A DNA stretch of 6,477 bases, taken from positions 1-6,477 of the forward strand of contig DFBM01000147.1 of the NCBI GenBank assembly GCA_002366645.1, written 5' to 3'. Origin of the DNA: Rhodobacterales bacterium UBA3080 (GTDB taxonomy: Bacteria; Pseudomonadota; Alphaproteobacteria; Rhodobacterales; Rhodobacteraceae). The notes under the pieces were generated by a model that saw only the letters and a program-made list of their open reading frames with translations, was not told the origin of the DNA and did not search any database. Below are positions 1 through 4,864 of the stretch, in pieces (position 1 is the first letter of the stretch; every line of letters begins with the position of its first letter). A program made the position numbers and the translations under genes.

Positions 1-255
1 GGTCATTGGAAACAGTTTTAATAATATGCCCCAGTTGCAGTGCCGCCTGTAATAGATCACCGCGAAGACATCAGCGACAATCAGCATCGGCAGCAATACA
101 CCGGGGGAACCTTTACCCGGGATTGCCAATGCCATTAGCAGTATCGCTAAAATGCCAACGCCGCCGACGGAGGTCTTCGTGAACCCCACCAGCAGCGCAG
201 CCAGAAAAATATAGATGTATGACAGCGTCGAAAGATCCACGCCGATATCACTCAC
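1..255 (-). CDS. TauE/SafE-family membrane exporter, N-terminal part only (gene runs off the left edge)
   Basis: This is an inner-membrane transporter of the TauE/SafE (TSUP) family, whose members export sulfite, sulfoacetate or other small organic anions; the substrate here cannot be told. The 85 visible residues begin with GTG at 255 and are strongly hydrophobic. A first helix leads into the family-typical stretch VGFTKTSVGGVG (residues 23-34), then a helix at about 51-69 (GVLLPMLIVADVFAVIYYRR), followed by a short basic turn with a conserved-looking Trp (HCNWGILLK). Full members have about 250 residues, so roughly two thirds is missing. The GTG overlaps the TGA of the upstream gapR gene (GTGA), no other start codon lies between it and the upstream in-frame stop, and the arrangement implies translational coupling. 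Family assignment is fairly sure from pattern recall; the substrate is unknown. Confidence 0.85.
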   Translation of the reverse strand, partial: MSDIGVDLSTLSYIYIFLAALLVGFTKTSVGGVGILAILLMALAIPGKGSPGVLLPMLIVADVFAVIYYRRHCNWGILLKLFPMT

Positions 256-515
256 ATTCCGAGCGCTTCTTTGTAGAGTTCAAGAACAGCTTCGGTTTCG
301 CTGATTTCCTGTGGGTCCATTTTCCGCAAAGCAACGATTTTACGTAGTACCTTGGTGTCATAACCGCGCGATTTGGCTTCGGCCATCACTTCTTTTTGCT
401 GGTCAGCGATATCTTTCTTTTCGGCGTCCAAACGTTCGAACCGCTCGATAAAAGCGCGAAGCTCGCCGGCTGTTACGCGGTATTGTGTTTGTTGTTGATC
501 GTCGGTCACGTCCAT
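252..515 (-). CDS. gapR: GapR family (DUF2312) nucleoid-associated DNA-binding protein
   Basis: The product has 87 residues and matches the GapR/DUF2312 family of alphaproteobacteria. In Caulobacter, GapR is an abundant chromosome-bound protein that clamps overtwisted DNA ahead of forks and transcription and stimulates gyrase and topoisomerase IV. The sequence is almost entirely helical and charged. A first helix runs from about residue 16 to 50 (GELRAFIERFERLDAEKK, then a KEVMAEAK segment), followed by GYDTKVLRKIVALRKMD at 51-67 with the lysines and arginines expected to contact DNA, and the family-typical tail LELYKEALGM. I chose the ATG at 515 over a longer reading to 620. It is preceded by an AAGG ribosome site about 8 bases upstream, gives the usual family length, and the extra N-terminus looks like non-coding leader. 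It overlaps the downstream exporter by 4 bases. A good promoter candidate lies at 554-582. Confidence 0.92.
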   Translation of the reverse strand: MDVTDDQQQTQYRVTAGELRAFIERFERLDAEKKDIADQQKEVMAEAKSRGYDTKVLRKIVALRKMDPQEISETEAVLELYKEALGM

Positions 516-548
516 GGATTTCGCCTTGCTTTGAGTAAATGGATTTCG
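514..548. repeat. Ten-base direct repeat across the gapR start and leader
   Basis: ATGGATTTCG occurs at 514-523 and again at 539-548, 25 bases apart. One copy covers the gapR start codon edge and the other the predicted transcription start. It may be a binding site pair or a chance duplication; nothing else supports a role. Confidence 0.35.
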
Positions 549-553
549 ACCGG

Positions 554-582
554 ACACTAGCCGCCCTCGCGTCTGCGGGCAA
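554..582 (-). promoter_or_regulatory. Putative sigma-70 promoter for gapR
   Basis: Reading the minus strand, TTGCCC (582-577) and TAGTGT (559-554) are separated by exactly 17 bases. The -35 has the strong TTG core, and the weak -10 is typical of alphaproteobacterial promoters. The predicted transcript start would fall near 547, giving a leader of about 30 bases before the ATG at 515. Based on sequence pattern only. Confidence 0.45.
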
Positions 583-590
583 GACGCCCC

Positions 591-619
591 TTGCGAAAAA
601 TCCTGTGCTGGCCTAGGCA
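591..619 (+). promoter_or_regulatory. Possible promoter for the small membrane protein / DJ-1 operon
   Basis: TTGCGA (591-596) and TAGGCA (614-619) are spaced by 17 bases and would start transcription near 626, about 14 bases before the ATG at 640. The -10 is a poor match, so this is tentative. Together with the gapR promoter on the other strand, it accounts for the 124-base divergent gap 516-639. Confidence 0.3.
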
Positions 620-639
620 ATACGTAAATGGAGGGGCTT

Positions 640-852
640 ATGGACTATCTAGTATATATTGGCGGTGCGTTTACTCTAATCGGGTTAATTGGACTCGGAT
701 ATTGCATAAAAATGGCTGTCGCGATCAAACGTGAAGGTGGCGACGCCGAGGATACTGCAAAACGCCTGCGTACGCTTGTTGCCTGGAATTTGGCGGCAAT
801 GGGCATTTCGTCGATTGGTCTGGCTATGATCGTCGTCGGGTTGATCCTTTAG
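640..852 (+). CDS. Small two-helix inner-membrane protein of unknown function
   Basis: I do not recognise a named family. The 70-residue product has two clear membrane segments, about residues 3-29 (from YLVYIGGAFTLIGLIGLGYC onward) and 47-70 (WNLAAMGISSIGLAMIVVG). They are joined by a charged loop, KREGGDAEDTAKRLRT, so it should be a hairpin with both ends on the same side; the positive residues in the loop suggest the loop is cytoplasmic. An in-frame ATG at 628 would add four residues, but the bases between the two ATGs contain GGAGGGG (630-636), an excellent ribosome site for the ATG at 640, so I use 640. The TAG stop (850-852) overlaps the ribosome site of the next gene, which starts 9 bases later, so the two are almost surely co-transcribed and may be translationally coupled. 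Conserved pairing with the DJ-1-like gene would need a synteny search. Confidence 0.8.
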   Translation: MDYLVYIGGAFTLIGLIGLGYCIKMAVAIKREGGDAEDTAKRLRTLVAWNLAAMGISSIGLAMIVVGLIL

Positions 853-856
853 GGGG
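851..856 (+). promoter_or_regulatory. Ribosome binding site overlapping the upstream stop codon
   Basis: AGGGGG begins with the last two bases of the TAG stop of the small membrane protein gene and lies 5 bases before the ATG at 862. It fixes that start and lets a ribosome finishing the first gene reload directly on the second. Confidence 0.7.
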
Positions 857-861
857 CTGGG

Positions 862-1611
862 ATGGCCGTTTTGATCGCGACGAGCACGACGGATTTTGAC
901 CCCACCGAAGTCGCCGTCCCGTGGAAAATTCTGCGTGACGCAGGGATCGAAGTGCGCTTTGCCACCGACACTGGCCTTGCTGGCATGGCGGACGGGCGGA
1001 TGTTGCATGGCAAAGGGTTCGGCATTCTGAAAAACCTGCTGATCGCCGAAAAACCTGCACGCGACGCTTATGCCGAAATGTTGCAGGACACCGCATTCAG
1101 AAATCCGATGGATTACGATGACATAGTCGTCGAGGACTTCGAGGGTCTGTTACTTCCGGGCGGGCATTCCAAGGGGGTTATTCCCTATCTGGAGTCGCGG
1201 GTTCTTCAAGGTGCAATTGTCGAGTTTTTCGCCCGCGACCTGCCAGTTGGCGCAATTTGTCATGGTGTTGTGGCGGCTTGTAGGGCAATTGATCCGGCCA
1301 CTGAAAAATCGGTTCTTTACGGTCGCAAAACCACGGCATTGCTTCGCCGGCAAGAACGGCTCGCCTATCAGGTTACAAGATTTAACCTTGGACGATATTA
1401 CCTGACGTATCCTGAAACGGTTGAAGACGAGGTAACTAGGTCGCTATGCTCGCCTGATGATTTTCAGCAAGGGCCGCTGCCTGTGTTGCGGGACGATCCG
1501 GACAATCTTTCACGCGGATTCACCGTGAGGGATGGAAACTATCTTTCTGCACGTTGGCCCGGCGACGTCTATCGGTTTGCGACCGAATTTTTGTCGATGT
1601 TGAAAGGCTAA
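862..1611 (+). CDS. DJ-1/PfpI superfamily protein (class I glutamine amidotransferase-like domain)
   Basis: A 249-residue cytoplasmic protein of the DJ-1/PfpI superfamily, which includes chaperones, glyoxalase III-type enzymes, proposed deglycases and proteases; the reaction here cannot be fixed. Visible hallmarks are the N-terminal strand MAVLIATSTTDFDPTEVAVP with the conserved acidic residue E16, the oxyanion-side LLLPGGHSKG at about 97-105, and the nucleophile elbow VGAICHG at 129-135 with Cys133 next to His134. The C-terminal 100 residues (FNLGRYYLTYPETVEDEV at about 174-191, then GFTVRDGNYLSARWPGD) extend beyond the minimal fold, making it longer than DJ-1 itself (about 190) and nearer the size of Hsp31-like members. 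It has no signal peptide. It sits 9 bases after the two-helix membrane protein gene. Its TAA overlaps tail-to-tail with the stop of the convergent Slam-like gene (1608-1611). The superfamily is secure; the subfamily is not. Confidence 0.9.
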   Translation: MAVLIATSTTDFDPTEVAVPWKILRDAGIEVRFATDTGLAGMADGRMLHGKGFGILKNLLIAEKPARDAYAEMLQDTAFRNPMDYDDIVVEDFEGLLLPGGHSKGVIPYLESRVLQGAIVEFFARDLPVGAICHGVVAACRAIDPATEKSVLYGRKTTALLRRQERLAYQVTRFNLGRYYLTYPETVEDEVTRSLCSPDDFQQGPLPVLRDDPDNLSRGFTVRDGNYLSARWPGDVYRFATEFLSMLKG

Positions 1612-2966
1612 AACAACGTCGACAAGCGTGTAAAAACCTGAAGGTTTTCCGTGTCGTATCGCGCGAGATTTGAGAAGTCGCGCTCTAGTCTGACGCCGAA
1701 CGTGGGGTTAAAGCCATAAAACTGGATATCATTATGCGTGAAAGCGGCTTCCAAAGTGACATCATCGTCGATGCGGGCTTCAGGATAACCGAAAAGTTGA
1801 TGAATATAGTCGGTATGTGTGTAATTCACCGCACCCGATAACGTCAGCGGCGACCCATCGGGGCGCCACGATATTTCCGCCGAAAGGTTTTGCGCATTGG
1901 CAGCGATATCCGCGGAAACGGAATTCGAATTCTGGAGAAAACCGCTAAAACCAACGACGGTGTTGTCGTTGATTGTGTGCGAATAAGACAGGCCAGCGGT
2001 GGTTATTTGCGTGTCCTGCAATGCGGAGATATCAGATTTTCGATCGACATATGTTGCAAATACTTTCCATGCAGAACCATTCCGTCTGCTCAGGTGGTAT
2101 TCCAGCCCAGCCGTGATTTGGGAGTAATACGGTGAATAGATGCCCAAAACCGGACCATCGATTTCATCGGCAACGAAATTTTTTTCAAAGCCAAGGTATG
2201 TGTAAATCAGAGCAGAGAGCGTGTTCGCAGGTGTATAGTGAAGCCCTGAAACCACACCGTAAGTCGCCGTGTTGCGAGCGCGACCGTCGTATACGGTGGC
2301 CGATAGGTTTGCCGAATTTTCCCACACAGCGCGAGCGGTGATACGCTTGCGATGTGTGGCGGCGAGCGATCCGGTATACCCCACACCAGCTTGTGCCTGC
2401 GCGTCTTCATCCAACCCGAACTCAAGACCACCAAGTTCGATGGTCTCGTGTAGGCTACCGCTATTGATGTTGGAACTTGGTAGGATATTACCGTCAATAC
2501 TCAGGCGCCAAGGAGCATCGGTGTTCAGCTGGTTTAAGGCCTGTCGCACTACTCGTGTTTCAGGTTCCAGTCGTGCAAAGTCCGAGGCGCGATAGAGCAG
2601 AACTTTGGCTGTCGTAAAATTCTGTTGGCTTGCTTGCGCCATACCGGAAATCAGATAAGCGGCAAGTTTTTGACCCGTTGACAGGTTCAAGGTGCGGGCC
2701 TTTTTTGCCAATTCATCGGCTCGTTCCATCTGCCCTAGTTCCTGAGCAGCCCTAGCCATCACTAGTATCGCGTCAGCGTCTCGCGGGTTGGCGTCAAACC
2801 GAATTTCCGCACAATAATAGGCATATTGAAAATCGCGCGCCTGAACGATTTCGCGTAACGGTGCTTCGCAGGTAGTTTCGGCCGTCGCTGTCGCGATGAT
2901 CAGCGTCGAAAAGACGGCACAACCCGCTGCAAGTCGGGGTAAATATCGTACTGCGAAACTGAACAT
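1608..2966 (-). CDS. Slam-like surface lipoprotein assembly modifier (DUF560 outer-membrane translocon)
   Basis: The 452-residue product has the architecture of Slam proteins, outer-membrane machines that carry folded or partly folded lipoproteins to the cell surface (type XI secretion). A signal peptide at residues 1-29 (hydrophobic core AAGCAVFSTLIIATATA, cleavage probably after ATA) is followed by a helical periplasmic domain. That domain carries TPR-like helix pairs at about 62-95 (ILVMARAAQELGQMERADEL) and 98-131. From about 152 to the end the sequence alternates as in a beta-barrel. It opens with W-R-L-S-I-D-G-N-I-L-P-S-S-N-I-N-S-G, the NIN signature typical of DUF560, and ends with YGFNPTFGVRLERDFSN, a Tyr-Asp pair and a C-terminal Phe, as expected for BAM insertion. 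It is on the short side for Slam (many are near 500). C33 and C52 in the periplasmic part could form a disulfide. It is divergent from the TbpB-like lipoprotein gene, its probable client. The start at 2966 has AGGG 8 bases upstream. The family call rests on motif recall. Confidence 0.82.
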   Translation of the reverse strand: MFSFAVRYLPRLAAGCAVFSTLIIATATAETTCEAPLREIVQARDFQYAYYCAEIRFDANPRDADAILVMARAAQELGQMERADELAKKARTLNLSTGQKLAAYLISGMAQASQQNFTTAKVLLYRASDFARLEPETRVVRQALNQLNTDAPWRLSIDGNILPSSNINSGSLHETIELGGLEFGLDEDAQAQAGVGYTGSLAATHRKRITARAVWENSANLSATVYDGRARNTATYGVVSGLHYTPANTLSALIYTYLGFEKNFVADEIDGPVLGIYSPYYSQITAGLEYHLSRRNGSAWKVFATYVDRKSDISALQDTQITTAGLSYSHTINDNTVVGFSGFLQNSNSVSADIAANAQNLSAEISWRPDGSPLTLSGAVNYTHTDYIHQLFGYPEARIDDDVTLEAAFTHNDIQFYGFNPTFGVRLERDFSNLARYDTENLQVFTRLSTLF

Positions 2967-3100
2967 TCCCGACCCTGCATTGAAATCACCGTGAATTTAT
3001 GTGGCTTAGGTGAATAGTGCTCGAAAATCAATTGCCACAAGGTAAGGTTTTGTTTACCAATGTATAAGGTATAAGTTTTCTTGTCGTTGGAGTTATTATC
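2967..3100. promoter_or_regulatory. AT-rich divergent control region between slam-like and TbpB-like genes
   Basis: This 134-base gap must hold both promoters. On the minus strand, TTGTGG (3040-3035) and TATTCA (3016-3011) with an 18-base spacer are a plausible slam promoter. On the plus strand, a perfect tandem repeat GTATAAG-GTATAAG (3062-3075) supplies two possible -10 elements for the lipoprotein gene, but I see no good -35 at the right distance. An inverted repeat GGTAA-N8-TTACC (3041-3058) lies between the two and could be an operator. I do not recognise a Fur, Irr, Zur or iron-Rhodo box. Confidence 0.55.
3089..3092 (+). promoter_or_regulatory. Ribosome binding site supporting a TTG start
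   Basis: GGAG lies 8 bases before TTG at 3101. There is no in-frame ATG or GTG between the upstream in-frame stop (TAA, 3065-3067) and the signal peptide, so this site decides the start. Confidence 0.65.
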
Positions 3101-3985
3101 TTGAAGTTATTATCGGCATTTGGCGCAAGCCTTCTTTTATTGTCCGCCTGTTCATCCCCCGCACCTACACCTTATGTTTCCGTCCCGCTCGCCGACCTTG
3201 ACCCCGGCACAGCGCTGATCGTTCACGGAAAAGGCATGGGGTGGACGCAGAACAACTCCGCTTCGGGTTTTGCAACAAACGACGATGGCCCCAAGTTGCA
3301 ACGCTTTGATGTAACGGCGAACCCGAACGAGTATGTTGCAGTGTTTCGCAATTTTGAAACCGGAGTTTCTTACGGATCGGCGACTTTCATTATGCCTGCG
3401 AGCGGAACTGTATCGGGCGTGACGGACTTGGGTTACGCGTTCGAAATCCTTCGAAATGACGAAGACTTGATATACACACTTTCCGGCCTCTACACGGTCG
3501 CATTGGTTGCGGCGCCGAACATAGGTGGGCAACTGGCTGGTGCCGGTTTTGCCACGGGTTCGTCAACGGGTGACACGGCAATGCAGCAATTGTCTGGTGC
3601 GGCCCTGTATGCGGGTAACTTCATCGGAAGCAGTACGTTTGACGGGACTGTAACAGGAAAAGCGTCCATGAATGTAGATTTTTCGGCGCCTAGCAGCCAG
3701 ATCACCGGCACAATTTCGGGGCTTGAATCAACCGGTGGCGCCTACGCATTCGCCGACATGACGATTGGGGCGACTTTCATTCCGGGAGCGGCCTACGAAG
3801 GGAACATCACCAGCATGGGTACCGATCCGTCCGTACCTCCACTAGCTTTCTCCTTCGGTGAGACAGGTAAGATTGCCGGCGGGTTCTATGGACCATCCGC
3901 AGAAGAGACCGGTGCAACAATCCGCATAACGGACGGCAACGGCCATATCCTTTCAGGAGCCTTCAGCGGCGAACTTGTGCCTTAA
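3101..3985 (+). CDS. Surface lipoprotein with TbpB/fHbp-type beta-barrel (probable Slam client)
   Basis: A 294-residue lipoprotein starting at TTG (3101). The signal peptide MKLLSAFGASLLLLSAC ends in a clear lipobox, L-S-A-C, so the mature protein begins at lipidated C17. The +2 residue is Ser, not the Asp that retains lipoproteins in the inner membrane. Residues 18-160 form a variable N-terminal, strand-rich domain. From about 164 the sequence follows the transferrin-binding-protein barrel (TbpB_B_D) pattern: ALYAGNFIGS, then G-T-V-T-G-K-A-S-M-N-V-D-F, QITGTISG, and the hallmark GGFYGPSAEETGA at 260-272, ending with ILSGAFSGEL. TbpB has two such lobes; this protein has a single one, like factor H binding protein or HpuA. 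Those relatives bind transferrin, hemoglobin, heme carriers or factor H; the ligand here is unknown and no TonB-dependent receptor is adjacent. Divergent from the Slam-like gene. Its TAA overlaps the stop of the convergent hydrolase gene by 4 bases. Confidence 0.85.
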   Translation: MKLLSAFGASLLLLSACSSPAPTPYVSVPLADLDPGTALIVHGKGMGWTQNNSASGFATNDDGPKLQRFDVTANPNEYVAVFRNFETGVSYGSATFIMPASGTVSGVTDLGYAFEILRNDEDLIYTLSGLYTVALVAAPNIGGQLAGAGFATGSSTGDTAMQQLSGAALYAGNFIGSSTFDGTVTGKASMNVDFSAPSSQITGTISGLESTGGAYAFADMTIGATFIPGAAYEGNITSMGTDPSVPPLAFSFGETGKIAGGFYGPSAEETGATIRITDGNGHILSGAFSGELVP

Positions 3986-4719
3986 CCGCTTACTTGCCCG
4001 ATTGCCTCGGTTATCATCGTCAGACATTCCGGTGTACTGAAGCTATGGTTGGCACCTTTGAGCAGCGTCAGGCGGATATCTTCGCCTGAGGCGTGCTCCA
4101 GTAATCGCAATGCCACCGATTGATCAACATCGGCATCTTCGGTCCCTTGTAAAAAGCGCACAGCGAAGGGTAGGGCAAGAGGTGATCGTAAAACCAATTG
4201 GTTTCGCCCATCCTCGATCAGCTTCTTGGTGATAATATAGGGCTCGTCGGAATACTCGGACGGTAAATCGATCTGCCCGTCTTTCAGGATCGTCTCGCGT
4301 TGTTCATCGTTGAAACCCATCCACATCGAGTCTTCGGTAAAATCTGGTGCCGCTGCGATGCCGACAAGGCCGTGAACCTTTGAAGGAATGTCACGGCACA
4401 ACAGCAGTGATATCCAGCCGCCCATCGAGGAACCGACAAGTATTTGGGGGCCCTTCGTCAGGGTCTCGATTGCAGCCCGCGCATCGCGCACCCAGTCACC
4501 GATGCAGCCATTGACAAAATCGCCTGACGACTGGCCGTGTCCTGTATAGTCGAGCCGTAGAAATGCCCGTCCGTTCGTTTCTGCCCATTGTTGAAGGTAT
4601 ACGGCTTTGGTGCCTTCCATGTCGGATTTGAACCCGCCCAGAAAAACGACCCCGGGCCCCGAGCCTTCGGTCTTGTGGTATGCGATGCGCTCGCCTTCGG
4701 TATCAAGATATGAAACCAT
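3982..4719 (-). CDS. Alpha/beta-hydrolase, ABHD10-like serine thioesterase/esterase
   Basis: A 245-residue cytoplasmic alpha/beta-hydrolase with a full catalytic set. The nucleophile elbow G-S-S-M-G (96-100) places Ser98, the acid is probably Asp195 in QGTEDADVD, and the base is His225 in GANHSFS. The N-terminal VVFLGGFKSDMEGTKA (24-39) and FLRLDYTGHGQSSG (53-66) resemble ABHD10, a mitochondrial enzyme known for acyl-glucuronide and S-depalmitoylation activity, so an acyl-thioester or ester substrate is plausible but unproven. I chose the ATG at 4719 because AGGAGG stands 5 bases upstream and the protein then starts as family members do (MVSYLDTEGERIAYH). An upstream ATG at 4776 would read through that ribosome site. 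The gene diverges from thrS and converges on the TbpB-like lipoprotein gene with a 4-base overlap of stops. Confidence 0.9.
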   Translation of the reverse strand: MVSYLDTEGERIAYHKTEGSGPGVVFLGGFKSDMEGTKAVYLQQWAETNGRAFLRLDYTGHGQSSGDFVNGCIGDWVRDARAAIETLTKGPQILVGSSMGGWISLLLCRDIPSKVHGLVGIAAAPDFTEDSMWMGFNDEQRETILKDGQIDLPSEYSDEPYIITKKLIEDGRNQLVLRSPLALPFAVRFLQGTEDADVDQSVALRLLEHASGEDIRLTLLKGANHSFSTPECLTMITEAIGQVSG

Positions 4720-4864
4720 GTCTGCCTCCTGCAATTTGTTGCGATGAACAATGCCCCAACAGGATTCTGGCCGCAAGCGGTTGACTTCGCCGAACTGTCG
4801 GCTAAACCACCAACATCAACCAACGGGCGTTTCGTAGGCGCCGAAGAAAAGGAGTTTGCCAGAC
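4720..4864. promoter_or_regulatory. Divergent control region between the hydrolase gene and thrS
   Basis: This 145-base gap holds the ribosome sites of both genes (AGGAGG for the hydrolase, AAGGAG at 4849-4854 for thrS) and the promoter described separately. I see no T-box or long attenuator-like leader for thrS. The predicted untranslated leader is only about 50 bases. Confidence 0.5.
4781..4808 (+). promoter_or_regulatory. Putative thrS promoter with a palindrome in its spacer
   Basis: TTGACT (4781-4786) is a near-perfect -35. TAAACC (4803-4808), 16 bases further, is a weak -10. Between them lies a perfect inverted repeat GCCGA-ACTG-TCGGC (4789-4802), which extends to 4786-4805 with one mismatch per arm. 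Directly upstream is a second short palindrome, CCGC-AA-GCGG (4771-4780). A repressor bound in the spacer would block polymerase, but chance cannot be excluded. Confidence 0.45.

Noticed and set aside
516..620. N-terminal extension of the gapR reading frame to 620
   Set aside because: The extra 35 residues lack family resemblance, cover the likely promoter, and the ATG at 515 has its own ribosome site and gives the normal length.
628..639. Upstream ATG at 628 for the small membrane protein
   Set aside because: The bases after it form the GGAGGGG ribosome site for the ATG at 640, and 628 itself has no good site upstream.
1633..1648. Perfect hairpin AAAACC-TGAA-GGTTTT just after the DJ-1-like gene, as a terminator
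   Set aside because: It is a 6-base stem with only two G-C pairs, it lies inside the Slam-like coding sequence, and no separate T-run follows. A weak terminator role is possible but not supported.
2944..2966. LAAGC in the Slam-like signal peptide as a lipobox
   Set aside because: The -3 position would be Ala rather than Leu and the hydrophobic core lies after the Cys. A normal signal peptidase I site after ATATA fits better.
2967..3100. Fur, Irr, Zur or iron-Rhodo box upstream of the lipoprotein
   Set aside because: None of the AT-rich or dyad stretches gives a convincing match to the consensus patterns I know, so iron or zinc control is not claimed.
3983..4013. Inverted repeat TAACCG...CGGTTA at the lipoprotein/hydrolase junction, as a bidirectional terminator
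   Set aside because: The arms are 6 bases with a 19-base loop and no T-run, and most of it is hydrolase coding sequence.
4720..4776. N-terminal extension of the hydrolase to the ATG at 4776
   Set aside because: It would translate through the AGGAGG ribosome site, and the added residues do not match the family start.
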